Shown here: one piece after another, positions 1 to 13,463 of the stretch | Position numbering within the stretch: the first letter of the stretch is position 1 | Layout: every line of letters starts with the position of its first letter | Assembly: GCA_038373865.1 (NCBI GenBank) | Contig: JAXGGA010005212.1 | Coordinates: 16,221 to 80,220, forward strand | Length of the DNA: 64,000 bases | From: Uloborus plumipes | Taxonomy: Eukaryota > Arthropoda > Arachnida > Araneae > Uloboridae | Reading direction: 5' to 3' | The notes under the pieces: model-generated | Seen by the model: the letters and a program-made list of their open reading frames with translations, nothing else | Told to the model about the DNA's origin: nothing | The model's database searches: none | Program-made: the position numbers and the translations under genes

Positions 1-3000
1 AAGTGTAATGGGTATACTTTAATATGTATTGGACTCTGCCGGAACCGATTTGAAAACGTGGAAATGATAAAAACGTATAAAAGAGAAACGTATAAACGGT
101 GCTTCACTGTATAATATATTTTGCATTCTGGATGTCACGTCCCCTCTCCCTCCTGCTGCAAATGCTTTCTTCCGTCCGTAGTTGTGCCACTGTATTTGAA
201 AGGTAAAATGTAATTTAAAATATATCAGTAATTCAGAATAAATGTGTATATATTTTTTTCAGGAACTCTTAAATGCAGTTTGGGTGTCACCTCCGCCCCC
301 CCCCCCCCACCTCCCCAAAAAGTTTGTGAGCTGGCCCAACTCCCCTAGGGGTGTGTTTGATAACTTAAATATGTATGTTTGGGGAGGGGGGATTCAGAAC
401 TGAAGTAAGCTCTTAAATCTATTTTAAGGTTACACTACAGAGGGGTATCATCTTTCTCACCCCTCCTCCCACCCATCTCCCGGTGTGATGATACTAGGGA
501 TGATGTATCCCTCCCCCCGAAGCGACGCCGCTGTTTTTCTGCAATTTACTATAACTGTACTACAATAGTTAAGGAGTTCTCTTCGGTTTCATATTAACAG
601 ATGCAATAAAAATTTAACTATAAGTGGGGAATTTAAAAATTTAAAAAGGGGATTAAAATTGCCCTAAATACGAGAGTGCGCACATTCTGCTTTTCTTGTT
701 TTCTTCTTTTTTTCTCATCTTGCGACGGATTTCTAAAATCTTTAAATATCTCTCTATATCTCTCTAAGGATTTCTCTTACTGTTCTTTTAAGTAAAAGAA
801 CTAGCGTAAAATCTGAAATACTATTCCATGTTTGTCACCTCACAATTCATAACGTTGCTCTTAAACATTAATTTTTAAGGTTTAGCTTTAAATATGAATC
901 CAGTTCTCGAAACCGGAATTCATTATACGAGAAAATAAACATTAAAACGTAGTCTATGTGCCACATAAAATAACACGAACGAAGAAATAAACGTCAAATG
1001 GAAAACAATAAGGAAAGTTCTCCTCGCTAATGTTCGCACTTTCCAGAAAAACACAAAAACGCTCATACTGAAAGCATGGTGACAGCTTAATAGCATTTAG
1101 GTATATGTCGGTTCTAAAGGAAAAGGTTTCGGTCTCGTTTTCTAATAGACGGATGTGTTCAACAGAGAATAAGCAGCCGACGTTTTCCTTTGCCTTCTTT
1201 CACACCTTTTTTATTCTCTTACCTAATGCTGTAGTTGGGGGGGGGGGGGAGACGGTAATCATATTTGGTGCTATCGTTTTTTCTTTTAAATCGGTTAACA
1301 ATATATTAGGAAGTATGAGACTTAAAATGTTCCTCTTCTTATGCTAAGATACTTTTATACTGTATTTTTTTTCTATTTAACTCTTGTTTTTTTCCATTTT
1401 CGGCTTTCGGCGGTTAATGAAAACATCAACTTCTTTTAGGTTAGAAAGTGCCATTCTTTAAATTTACTGCGTGTCAAAAAGTGGCTAAAAAATTCAGAAA
1501 AAGAAAGAAAGAAAAGGAAATTTGAAAATAAAAATTCCTTTAAAAACATTGTGAATTAAAAAAGAGTAACTTCTAGCGAACAATGAGAAAATGTGTTTTC
1601 TTATTTTTCCTTTCAATTACGTTTTTTTGTGTATATATTTTTTTTATTGAAAAACAAGTCATTCTCTGACAGTGCTAGTTTTTTGTTTGCGGTAACGAAT
1701 GTTTTACTTACCTTTTTAGCAATCTTTCTTTTTTTTTCTTTTGATTTGATTTCTCTAACGAAAAACAAAGAAAGAAAGAATTAAAGAAAGACAATGTTCG
1801 TAATTATAAAATAATTAGATTTGAACAAATATCCCAATGTGAGAAATTTATGTTTCTTACTAGACTTCAATTCACTCAGTACATATTGTGCACTTTTTTC
1901 GCTTTAAATTACACTAATTTTTCTTTTAGTCTTTAAATTGTACATCAAGAACTGTAAACAAATCAGAAACACTCTTTCATGATTTAAAAAATAATCTTCA
2001 AGAATTTTGGCTGAATATATTAGACTTAAAAATGAATTTTATGAATAAAAATGTTAGTTTTCAATTTTTATTTATTTATTTATTTTTTGTTCGGTTTATT
2101 TCACTATAACTGAAATCCATAGTATGATAATATTCCGATGTATATCATTCTATCAGATCGCAATAGTCCCTGCTATCTGTCAAATTAGGGTGGTTCCCAT
2201 GACAAACCGATAACGATTAAGATTCCGCTGCAGCATATCGGCCTCGGCTACGTGATGTCTATAAAGTATCCGGTCCAAGGTCCCCCGCGTCTTTAGGGGA
2301 GAAGATAAAGGACCGATAACCACCCCCTCCGAAAGCGAGACTAATAGATCGATTTGTTGTAGTTGGGTAAAGGTGGGAGATTTTGGTGAAGTCCGGGAAA
2401 TTTGAAGATTTAGCGTGGTACGGATTTAATCCAGCGTCAAAGTTATATTCACTGGATGTCGAATTTGATTGGGTGACGTCAAATGTTTACTGTAATGATA
2501 TTTCTTTAAGAATTGCATAGTTGAGTGCAAGTTACCAGGAGAAATTATAAATGCAGGTTTTGCATGTAAAAGCGATGTTCTTTGTGAAATGATATCAAGA
2601 CGAAATCTAAATGCTTCACGTGAAGAGCAGAATTTAACTCCAGCAAAGAGTTGTAATAATCGTTAAGAGATTTATAGGAGCATTTCTGTTCTTTAATTTA
2701 GTTCAGTCAAAATATTTTTCAATCATCTATTGCATGTTTCCCAGCCCCACTTACCCTTTCACCCAAGAAACGCTAAATTTGTTCAGTATTGTTGCACTTT
2801 TATAACCAAACTAAAAATTGCCATTTTTTCACTTCATCTTCTCCCTCTTCATTTTTCTTCTTTTTTCACCTTTTCTTTCTCTTTTTGCTCTCTTTCTTTC
2901 TTTCTTTCTTTCTTTTTTTTTTTTTTTTGTAAATTATGCTTGAAGAATTGGAAGTTTCGCCCATGCGTTGTGAAAAACTGTTGTGAACATGAACTTGATT

Positions 3001-4125
3001 TCCAACTGTTTAACAAAATTCAGTATTGAGGAAAAAGTTTGTTACTTGCTTTTTTCTCCTCTATTCTCTCTTTCTATCTCTACATGTACTTTTTAACATT
3101 TCAGAATAGCTAGTCAGAAGTTTTACATACGCTTTGTCAAAATCTGTTTTGAGAGAATACAGAGTTACTAGCGAAGAATATAGTAAAGAAAGTCTCAGAA
3201 TTTAAGGAAAATTTACCAACCCTTAACTAGTTCTTTATTTTTTTTTTTTTGAGGGGGGGGGTTGATAAGCTGTTTAGAATTTTGAAACATGCATTGTCAA
3301 AATATGTGTTCTGAATGTGTTTTTTTTCCGAACAACTAAAAAAATGTTTCAGTATTGAGAAAAAAAAAGTTTTATAACTTCACAGGGAAAAAAAAATCAT
3401 CCTCAACGAAATTGAAATTTTTCTTTTTTTTTTACTTCGAAAATCGGTTTGAAAATAATTTACTTTAAAGTTTTCGACTTACGTGTCCCGATACTTTTTT
3501 GGACCTTTTTTTATGCCTGTTTTTCTTTATTTTTACCTTTTTTTAAAAAAAATTTCTTAATTTCCTTTTTTAATTATTTCTTCTTTTTTTATGATTTTTA
3601 TTTTCTTTCTTTTTTTTTTTGTAGCTTCTTCAGAAGAGATAAATAAATACCTTTACGGCTAAAAAAAGTAGAAATAGAAACAACTGCCAATAATTGCAAA
3701 ATAGAAACAACTGCCAATAATTGCAGCTGAACTTGCAAATCAAATAATTTTAGTTTAATGATTAAAACTATATCATCTCGAAATTAACATCATCAGTAAT
3801 GATCCAAATGCCAAGTATATAATTTTTGTCTGATACATACGCTATACATTTTATAGACAAGAAACTTTGGTTGATAGCTGAAACGTCTATTTCGAACGAA
3901 TCATTTTTCTTGATAGCCACTACATTTTTTCAAAAAAGTACAAAATATGTATACGACTTCACAAATTTAAAAAAAAGAAAGAAAAAAAAAGAAGAAAAAG
4001 AAACAGGATAAATTGCTTTTTTAAAAATGTTGGTGTTTAATCACAATCGTTAGAAAGTCAAAGCGTGGCTGAATGTGACAACATCAATTTCTGATCGTTT
4101 AAGAAAAACGAATATGATTGTAGTC
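1..4125. other. Gene-free T-rich region
   Basis: No coding region is convincing here. The reading frames present are short, Phe/Leu/Ser-rich and created by poly-T and CTTT runs (for example near 2880-2935 and 3540-3625). A homopolymer C run lies near 298-309. At 3672-3725 a 27-bp unit is tandemly duplicated. An island of higher GC at about 2180-2440 looks different in composition but holds no open frame that I recognise. Confidence 0.7.
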
Positions 4126-4675
4126 CAGTAGAAATAGCGTTAGGGGTCGAACAAATTGCAACAGAAACGAAACCTACTGGAAAGGGTAGGTAATAGGCTC
4201 CTAATGAACATACTAAAAGTATACATTCGTACTGGTGGGACAAATATGTTTTTTTGGCCGCCATCTTGAAAAATCATAAAAAAATTCAAAAATTCAAAAA
4301 AATTATGTGTGGTATCAAATGAAAGGCAATTTCAAGCTAAAAAGTAATAAAATGTGGGATATTTAAAGTAAAGTGAAGATACTGAAAATATACACCTGTA
4401 CTGTCGTGCAAAATGCGATTTTTTTAGCCGCCATCTTTAAAACTATGAAAAAAATAAATAAAAATAAAAATAAATCATGTGGTATTAAATAAAAAGAAAT
4501 TCCATGACAAAACGGAATATTACATCTAATATTTAAAGCAATGTGAGCATTCTAAAAATAGATACCCGTACGGTAGCGAGAAATGCTTTTTTTCAGTCGC
4601 CATCTTGGAAAAGCGTGGACTTTTTTTAAAAAACAAAATGTATCACAATGCGGTTTCAAATGAAAGGAAATTTCA
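4126..4675. repeat. Left long terminal inverted repeat of the nuclease element
   Basis: Reverse complement of 7014-7572. It contains three GCCGCCATCTT-type motifs at about 4256, 4426 and 4595, spaced about 170 bases apart, each followed by a sentence-like repeated stretch ending in a TATTTAAA-type run. Confidence 0.7.
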
Positions 4676-4835
4676 CACTGAAAAAGAATATTAATGGGAT
4701 ATTTAAATCAAAATTTGTATAAAGATGAAATAGATAGGAAAATGCAACACAATCAAACGTACATAAGCTTGTATTTACGTCTCAAGTGCTAAAAAACTAT
4801 TACATTAAATCACGCAAAGAATTCCCAAGGTCTTT

Positions 4836-6750
4836 TTGGTTTCACACGAAAGGTGTGACATTGCACATCGATGTGCACATCGAACAAACAATCATGAAAT
4901 GCACAAAAAGTCGCTCTGGCATGACACGGGGACTGAAAGTCAACGTGCAACCTGGATTTTGAGCCATTCTAGTTGCAGCGAAGTAACATATTCACTAAGC
5001 TTGCTGACCAATGTTTCACGCATTGGCAGTGAACAACATATCGATTTGACAGATGCAAGGATGGAAAGAGATTTCGAAGACATAAAAAAGATAATGCGAT
5101 TCTTCGTAGACCACAATCCATTTGCTGTTCTTTCAAGTGGTTTATGGAACATTTTTAACGGAATAACGGATAGCAAAAGCAAAGTTACTGCAGAAAATGC
5201 TGATATCATTGGAAAAAACATCCAAGATAAACTCACAGGTAAGTGTTTTAAAGATGAAACTTTACTGAAATCAGACCAAGCAGTAACTATGAAAGCACTA
5301 ACAAAAGGAATTATCATTGCTGGTGAGACTCACTACATAGATTCACGTCTATTGACACAGAGGATGCTTGCCTGTATCTCTTTAGATAGTGCTCAAGATG
5401 CAAGTGAGTTTTTCAGTAATGAATTGTTTACTTTACCAACTGCACTATTTGACCATAGTACCCAGATGATGAGAAAAACAGATAAATCTTCATTGGCAAG
5501 GTTATTAGATACATTAAATGTCAATACAATTCAGTTGCATCAGAGCACTTCCTTCGTTCTTGATGGAGGTGCATTAGTTCACCAATTACCATGGTCCTTC
5601 GCAACATTTGGAGATGTTGTAAGTAAATACGAATCATTTGTGAACAAAAGATATGGAAAAGTGACCGTAGTGTTCGATGGGTATAAGAAACCCAACATAA
5701 AAGATATGGAGCACAGATTGCGCATAAAGCAGTCATCAGTTGAAATAATATTCGAATGAAAATTCACCAATAGTTATGAAAAAAGACAATTTCTTTCCAA
5801 ACTCTGTAAACAAACAACGTTTTGTCAAGATACTGGCTAGTTGTTTTGAAAGGAAAGGTCATTCTGTGATTCAAGCGGAAGGTGATGCAGACACGGTGAT
5901 AGTTAATGAAGCTTTAAAACTAGCCCAGCACCAACATATGACAGTAGTTGCGGATGATACAGATATTTTAATTCTTTTACTGTATCATTCGTCTAAGAAT
6001 ATTTTAATGCAGTCTGCCACACAGTCGGATAAAGTTCATGACATCCAAGCGATTAAAATATCAATCGGAGAGAAAGCTTGCGAAACTTTACCTTTTGTTC
6101 ACGCATTGACAGGGTGTGACACCACCAGTGCCTTATTTGGCAAAAGTAAATCCTCTGTTTTCAAAAATGTAATAAAATCTGGCACTCTAAGCGATTGAGC
6201 TTGCAATTTTGGATCATTGAAGGATGTTACAAAAGAATATTTGGTCGAAATTGGTTGTAAGATAATTGTGTCAATATATGGAGGTAACATTGACTCATAC
6301 CACTTAAATGCATTTCGCTACGACCAATACCTTAAGAAAATAGCTTCAGCTAAAAAAGAATTTGAAATTGCTCGCTTGCCTCCAACACAAAATGCAGCAA
6401 AATATCACTTATATCGAGTACATTTACAGTGCTTCATTTAACCTTATTTACTACAAACTCCTGATCCCTTACTTTGGGGTTGGCAGTTGGTAGATGGAGA
6501 ATTTCAGCCCATATCGACAGACTTGAGCCCCGCACCAGATAAACTCTTAAACATAATTAAATGTACCTGCCAAAGTACACTAGTAGAACCATGTAACACT
6601 ACAAAATGTACATGTCGTCGATATGGACTTCCATGTTCTGTAGTTTGTAGAAACTGTTGTGGAAAGAACTGCACATACACAGGAGACATTTTGGATTTTG
6701 ATACTGATGATGATGATATTTCCTTTTTATGTAAATACTTTATTTTGTGA
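4836..6750 (+). pseudogene. Broken gene for a FEN1/PIN-like nuclease with a Cys-rich tail
   Basis: One gene can be followed through three breaks: a one-base insertion near 5754, an in-frame TGA at 6196 and an in-frame TAA at 6439. The first open block (to 5759) has no ATG and probably continues from further upstream. The middle part carries VLDGGALVH and VVFDGYKKP, then EGDADTVIV, VVADDTDILILL and HALTGCDTTSALFGK. This series of spaced acidic residues resembles PIN/FEN1-type metal-dependent nucleases. The C-terminus (about 6560-6690) is rich in Cys (KCTCQ, KCTCRRYGLPCS, CRNCCGKNC) and resembles a CXC/tesmin-like DNA-binding tail. It lies between long inverted repeats, so it is probably the mobility or replication protein of that element. 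The nuclease assignment is an inference from motif order only. Confidence 0.55.
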
Positions 6751-7013
6751 AAACTTTTTTAATTGCATGTTTTTTTTTATGCTTTCAAATTCGGAAATTG
6801 TTTAATCATCCAATTAAACTTTTAAAGAAAATGTATTTGTTTAATTTTGATAAAGATGTACTTGAAGGCAAAGTTATTCACAGTTTTTATGCTTCTTAGA
6901 TTAATAAATAATGTTTTTAACACAATAAAAGATTTTAGTGCTTTGGCCTCCATTTAATTATTTTCATTTGTTAGTTTAAACCAAAATCATTATTTTTTTT
7001 CAATAAGAAATGT

Positions 7014-7572
7014 CCTTTCCTTTCATTTAATACCATATAATGATGTGTTTTGTTTTCAAAAAATCTACTCTTTTCCAAGATGGCGACTAAAAAAAGCATT
7101 TCCCGCTACCGTACGGATATATATTTTTAGACTGCTCACTTTACCTTAAATATTAGATATTATTTTCAATTTCAGCATGAAATTTCCTTTCATTTGATAC
7201 CACATACGATTTTTTGTTATTATTATGTTTTTTTTTTTTCACGATTTTCAAGATGGCGGCCAAGAAAACCGCATTTTGAGTGACATTAAAGGTGTATATT
7301 TTTATTATCTTCACTTTACTTTAAATATTCAATGTTTTATTCCTTTTCAGCTTGAAATTTCCTTTTATTTGATACCATACATAATTTTTTTGAATTTTTG
7401 AAATTTTTTTCATGATTTTTCAAGATGGCGGCCAAAAAACATATTTGTCCCACCAGTACGGATGTATACTTTTAGTATGTTCATTAGGAGCCAGTTACCT
7501 ATCATTTCCACCAGGTTTCGTTTTTGTTGCAATTTGTTCGACCCCAAGGTGTTTTTTGGCTTATTTCTACTG
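7014..7572. repeat. Right long terminal inverted repeat of the nuclease element
   Basis: Inverted partner of 4126-4675. It contains the motifs CCAAGATGGCGAC near 7075 and CAAGATGGCGGCC near 7250 and 7421. The outer end reads TATTTCTACTG. Confidence 0.7.
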
Positions 7573-7689
7573 CACTATTGTGCACAATCAGTAGAGGATC
7601 TCCACCCAAAAGAGGCGGCGTAAGGAGCAGACAGAGAGAAAATATACAATGGAACTAATGGGTAAAACAACACGAAACTAGAAAGAGAT

Positions 7690-7995
7690 TCACTACAAAA
7701 AATGAGCTGTTGCTTTTACAGTAAAATGCTGGTAGAAATTTTACAGTTTATTGCAGTAAAATTTAGCTGTATTATACTTTAGAAACAACAGCATAATACT
7801 AGCAGCAGAGGTTCCAACTTAAAACTGTAAAATGCACGCTAATAAACTGTCAAATTAGCAATTTCACAGTTTATTATTGTAAAATTACCGATTTTACAGT
7901 TTAGTACTGTAAAAGTAGCAATTTTACAGTTTATTTCTGTAAAATTAGCAATTTTTACAGTTTATTACTATAAAATTAGCTGTATTATACGGTGG
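7690..7995. repeat. Minisatellite of about 30 bp, array 1
   Basis: Imperfect tandem repeats built on TTACAGTTTATTACTGTAAA and AATTAGCAATTT. The units are near-palindromic (CTGTAAAAT / ATTTTACAG), so the array could fold on itself. The same unit forms a second array at 9538-9910. Confidence 0.75.
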
Positions 7996-8559
7996 TGAAG
8001 ACAACATTCACATTTTTAACAGTGTTGTACAAACATGTATACGGAGATTGCTTTTACAAAGTGATGTATATTTATCTCCCAAATTATTAATATACTAAAT
8101 AAAAAAAAGATGAAAAATGTTTTGTTTCCTTGTCACATGGAAACATTTTTGTTTTTACATTTTTGCGTAAAAATGTTCTCTATAATCTTGACTTGGTGAG
8201 AATTTAGGATGCTTTCATCGTGATCGGTGTACTAATAAATGACAGAACTTGCTTCAAAGCCCTCAAATCAGGGCGGTCGCGGTCATTTAGAGGAATCAGG
8301 GATAGGGGGTCAATCCCCCCGCTGCGGGTTAAAAAAATTATGTTTCTACATGGGAGGGTATTTTTTGTTTTCTGATAAAATTTGAATTGGTTTATGACAC
8401 TCCCCCCCTTTTTTTCTGTCTCTTTTTCACTTCTCAAACAGTTTTACACTTAATTTTTGTTTTGTGGAAAATTACTGTTTTTTTGGAAAAGCACCTAAAA
8501 AGATGTACTTAAAAAGCAAAATTTCAGCTAAATGCAACATTTCTTGATTACTAATTTCC

Positions 8560-8750
8560 ATCATTTGAGACTGATAAGAAATAAAATTAACATAACTGTT
8601 TGCGCTGAATATATAATCTTCAGCTAATGAGTGTACGGGTACAAATTGGCCACATAATTATATTGTTAATATGTTATCCTTATCCTAATTACCGTTTTTT
8701 ATGGATATGCCTGGTACTACCTCATCTAGAACATTCCCAGTCATAAACTG
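8560..8750. repeat. Dispersed repeat, copy related to 26540-26710
   Basis: The stretch containing GGGTACAAATTGGCCA, then ATGGATATGCCTGGTACTAC, aligns by eye with 26540-26710 in the same orientation (GGGTGCAAATTGGCCA and ATGTCTGGTATTAC). No coding capacity is seen. Confidence 0.5.
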
Positions 8751-9537
8751 ACGGGTGCGAATTTCTTTTCCACTTGAATTTGATTTCATTTGTAGAAGCA
8801 AGGAACCCTACGCTCATTGTTCTGTCGTAATTCATGAATGCGAGAAACATAATTTGAATTCAAGACGTCAGAATTCAAATGAATACTAGGAGCTGGATGG
8901 TGTTTTGTTTTATTGTTTTTCTCTTTTTTTTTTAATTTGATTCTTTTGTGGATGTTCATTACAATATGCACCACGACTTTAGAATGCTTCTTAAGTTTTT
9001 TCCCAGAGAAAATAGGGTTAAACTGAAATGAAGTCAAGCTCTAAACCAGGTCAATGCAATCCCCATAACCGTACCTAGAAAAAAAAAAAATAAAAACATG
9101 TCTGCATCTTCCGGTCGGTTCCAACTTTTTTACTCAATCGTCTGGAACCGAAACTCATTTCCCATTACCTACTTTTTAGAACACTTACAGCAACTACACA
9201 GCAGAGAAGTAAGTGTGCGACGCCAAAATGCGAAGGCATTTCGGACCTTACGTGGAGAGGTTACGGTTACGCCCTTTTCTGCGGCAGACGACTATTAAAA
9301 AAAATATTAGTTGTGGACAAATAGGCGTGAAAAGGAAATTGTGGTGGTTTGCACGTGCAGTTTCGGGAACGGAGCAAATATTTCACGCTTCCCAAGCGCG
9401 TTGTCATCCCCTGCTTTCTTCAAAAGCTTCTGAGTGGTAAGGTGACGACATGGAGGGAGCCGACTTGTCGGACATTTTGGTTCTAAACGAGAATGTCTGA
9501 TTCAAATGCTGCAAAAAAAGAAAAAAAAAAAAAAAGT

Positions 9538-9910
9538 GTTTTTACAGTATAATACTGGCAGTAGAGGTTTCAGTTTAAAACTGTAAAAGCACAGTAATGA
9601 ACTGTAAAACTAGCTATTTTATAGTTCATTTCTGTAAAATTAGCGGTTTTACCATAAAATTAGCTGTATTATACTGTAAAAACAACAGTATAATACTGGC
9701 AGCAGAGATTCTAGTTTGTAACTGTAAAATGCACTGTAATAAACTGAAACTAGCAATTTTACAGTCTATTACTGTAAACTAGCAATTTTACAATTTACTA
9801 CTGTAAAATTAGCGATTTTACAGTTAACTATTGTAAAATTAGCAATTTTACAGCTTATTACTGTAAAATTACTGCAAAATTAGTTGTATTATACTTTTAA
9901 AACAACATAT
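9538..9910. repeat. Minisatellite of about 30 bp, array 2
   Basis: Second array of the ACTGTAAAATTAGCAATTTT unit also found at 7690-7995. The 8751-9537 interval between holds no recognisable gene, although 9190-9470 has higher GC. Confidence 0.75.
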
Positions 9911-10243
9911 ATTTTTTAGTGTATGAATACCAAAACAATGTTGATGAAAACTTGTGTCCCTCATCAAGGCATGGGTCCCAGCAAAGTTATACGTAGGGGG
10001 TGCAACCGAAGAAAAAAAATAGCAAAAAATTTTTTGTACTAGAAAACAATTAGCAAACAAATTTAACCAAAAAAAATTTTGTCAAAAAAACACACTTTTT
10101 TTATGCAATATAAATTATTACTATTTTTTAAAGCGAAAAGCCAGGGGGTGCAAGTGCACCCGTGGCGCAAGGTGTGTTGCTTGATTGATGTTTAACTGTT
10201 TTGATGCAGAAAAACAGAAAATTTCTTCAGACTAATTGAGAGT

Positions 10244-10848
10244 TCAGGGGGCATTTCACGGTATTTGTGACATAGGGGTGTCCGTAACAAAACTTTTTAA
10301 AAGTTTAAAATTTTTATAAAAATTGAAAAAGTACATTCTAAAGTATATGAGTATCATATTGTTTTCATAGTTCACTTTATATTATGTTTGTAATTGCACT
10401 CAGAACATTGAAAATGCAATTTTCACTGTTACGGACTCTACATTGATTTTTTCTTTAAATCTGGCTTAAGCCGATTTTAAGCCAAAACTGGTACTTGAGA
10501 CAGATAAAGTAGAGGCTCACCTCTAATATAGCTAACAATTTTAATAAATAAGTGCGTTTTATAAAAAATTATGGATTGTAAAAATGATGACTGCATAGAG
10601 TCCGTAACAATAATTAGAATAAAAGTTTAGTTTTTAAAGAAAAAAATCAATGTAGGGTTCGTAACAGTGAAAATTGCATTTTCATTGTTCTGAGTGCAAT
10701 AACAAACATAATATAAAGTGAACTATGAAAACAATATGATATTCATATACTTTAGAATGTACTCTTTTAATATATATAAAAATTTTAAACTTTTAAAAAG
10801 TTTTGTTACGGACACCCCTGTGTCACAAATACCGTGAAATGCCCCTGA
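10244..10848. mobile_element. Foldback MITE of about 605 bp
   Basis: The two arms (about 10244-10470 and 10640-10848) are inverted copies. Each begins TCAGGGGCATTTCACGG (left arm with one extra G) and includes GGGGTGTCCGTAACAAAAC. It is non-coding. The subterminal motif GTTACGGAC resembles motifs in the elements at 22804-23566 and 29401-31370, but the ends differ, so a family relation is uncertain. Confidence 0.75.
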
Positions 10849-11429
10849 AACAATAAACATACAAAAAGGGGGATATTTACAGGAAAAACTTCCCGATTAG
10901 CTGTTATTCAATTTACGAAACCATTGGACCATTCCATGTGACGGAACGGGAAATTTGGAGCAGCTCTTTCATTAGGTTTTATTCCATAAGTACAACTCAA
11001 ACGAAGTAAGAAAATTTGTTTTAGTATCAAAAATTAATACTTGTCATGAGAATTTTATATGAAATTTTAAATCAAATAATGGAAATTTATGCAATAAAAT
11101 GCCTGTAATGAAGCGGGACTTATACGAGTTCCGTTCCGTCACAGTTATTTTATCCCTTATCATTAAATTAGCTTCTTAAGCTTTAAATTTGAATTTTCTA
11201 TGTAACTCCTATGACAAATAGAAACTGTAACGACTAGCAAATTTTTTTAGCTTGTTTAATCTGTATTCATGGCACAAAATCTACTGAAAAAGCAATTTCA
11301 AATGTCCCGTCCCATCGCACAGAATTGCCCTATTTACCTTCACAGATTTGTTCAAAGAAGCGTTTTACTTAACTTCTCATCAGTTAATATTGTAGCATCC
11401 AGCAACTATACAATACGTAAATTCAAATA
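10849..11429. other. No gene seen
   Basis: AT-rich interval. It contains a CCATTCCATGTGACGGAAC stretch near 10922 and an inverted echo, GTTCCGTTCCGTCACAG, near 11127. This suggests a further small remnant with ends of the same general type. Confidence 0.5.
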
Positions 11430-12729
11430 CTGTGGAACTCTGGTAACTCGACACGCCTCGGTAAGTCGATAATGGGGGGAGTTTCCGAAATTTCAAAAGT
11501 ATTTTTTTCTGAAAGAGCATGCTTCAAAACATAGGAATTGACCATTTTTTTTATTTTTTGACACAGTTATATATTTTTTATGAATTATTTTAACCGGTGC
11601 GCAGATGCTATTCCGAAAAAAAAAAAAAAAAAATATCATCTGCGCATGACGTCAGTGGTGCACGTAAGCGCGAAATCTAATTGGTTGTAGTGAGATGACG
11701 AAGGTCGTGACGTCACCGATTCCTGCGATTGGACAACTCAAGTCAAGGAAAATGGTGTTAGTTTTCGAGCTGATATAGGTGCATCACTGATGTCCCAAAA
11801 ACCACGCCCCGTTTTCAAGGTAGGGTATTTAAAAAATTAATAAAAAATAAACTGTTGGGAAAATTAAAGTATTTTCCGGGCCCATGTTATTTTTTTATAT
11901 CATTCTATCAATTTCAGAAACAAAAAGTAATACTTTTGACTGAAGGAAACTCCCCCATTGTTTTTCGAATGGTTGATCCAATGGTGTAAACCTCTCTAAC
12001 TTGACGCACATTTACAGAGATACCTCTATAAGTCGACACCCACTTTATATTTTAGTTCACTTTTTACCACCGAAAATTCTTCACATTAACCTTTTCGGAG
12101 AATTCGGCAATTTATAGGTCAGTTATTTTATTGTTTTCCTTCTTTTTGAGAATTAACACTAGTACCCAGAGGTGACAGCCACCACTCTTTGTGCAACTGG
12201 TGCAGTCTCAGGGCTAGGAAGGGGTTGGAGAAATGTACCCACACACACACACACACAACTAAGTCCAGAAGAGAAACGAGGCAGCACAAGCACGACACAT
12301 GTTTTTCAAACAAGTGTGAGCAGGGCTTTTTTCTTTAACAAGGAATTCTCTCTTTTATAAACCTATGGATTTATTCCTAAAAATGTATTCAAAATTGTCC
12401 TATTGATTTTGTTTATTCTTTTCAAGCAAACAAACAAAAATAAATAAATAAATAAAAATAAATGAATAAAATGAATAAATATAAATAAATAAATAAATTA
12501 AAATAAATGAATAAAAACAATAAATATAAAAATTAATAAATAAATAAAAAAAAAGAAAGGAAGAACTATTTACTGAAAATAATTTTTACAACGTTGATGG
12601 TAAGCACTTGTAAATAAGCAATACTGAAAACATTATAGTTGATATTATGGAACTTCAGTAAGTTGACACCCATTTAACTCGACATATTTTAGTACCCTCT
12701 TGAGTTGTCGAGTAACCGAGGTTCCACTG
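11430..12729. mobile_element. Non-autonomous pogo/Tigger-like element
   Basis: The ends are CTGTGGAACTCTGGTAACTC on the left and GAGTAACCGAGGTTCCACTG on the right, inverted relatives of each other and flanked by TA dinucleotides (11428-11429 and 12730-12731). A TA duplication and a CAGTGGAACCTCGGTTA-type end are typical of pogo/Tigger elements. The interior is non-coding and includes a CA run at 12240 and AAAT repeats at about 12435-12550. Confidence 0.65.
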
Positions 12730-13463
12730 TATTTGACACGTGTCTAAATCCAAACCTTTATCGGAACCAAAATGTCGGATCTGCCGGCCTTTCTTCTAGA
12801 GAGTTCTATGAGTGTTTTGTCTGCAGGCTCTGTCTTGACAAAGCCTGTCGTACCAATTTCGTTACACGCAGTTGTTTGAAGGAGAAAAAGTTGTTAATTA
12901 ACTAACCAATTTTCCAGTTGTTGAAAGCCTTGTGATTTATTGAAAACTCAGCATAAATATATTCTCAGTAATAATAACTACCTTGAGTTCATTATTCGTG
13001 AAAGACTATTTGAAGCGTTTAATATCAAAACCTACTCAATCTATTTTTAAAAATCTCACCGGAAAGACATAAAACATCTCACCCTCCAGCCCTGTTCTTT
13101 TTTCGATGAGATTTGTTTTTTTGAAAAACATTCAGTCTAAAACTACATTTTGGCTTTAATTATTTTTTCATTTTTAATTGGCAGTGTTGTCTAATACTTA
13201 CCAATTAAATTCTTCTTCTTCTTCTTCTTTGCGAAAAAATCTGTTTCAATATTGTTTTTCTCATAAAGCTTGAAAATTGTTTTGAAAAGTTTGCCTTTAT
13301 AGTTTTACGTGACATTTTACTGCAGTTACCCAAATGCAAAGTTTTTGAATATGAATTGCAAATTAGTTTATCATTTTTTCCGGGTACACGTTATCAATAA
13401 TCCGTGCGAACAGAATCTAAAAAATACTTAATTAAGTTCTATAAGTTACCAAGTTCTATAATA

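Larger units (their letters stand above)
4126..7572. mobile_element. Inverted-repeat element carrying a FEN/PIN-like nuclease gene
   Basis: Two inverted repeats of about 550 bp (4126-4675 and 7014-7572) enclose one degenerate coding region. The outer ends match as CAGTAGAAATA and its complement. Each repeat is built from three tandem units of about 170 bp, each with a motif reading CAAGATGGCGGCC or a variant. No clear target-site duplication is visible at these ends. The arrangement looks like a DNA transposon whose gene product is not a classical DDE transposase. I do not recognise the superfamily. Confidence 0.65.
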
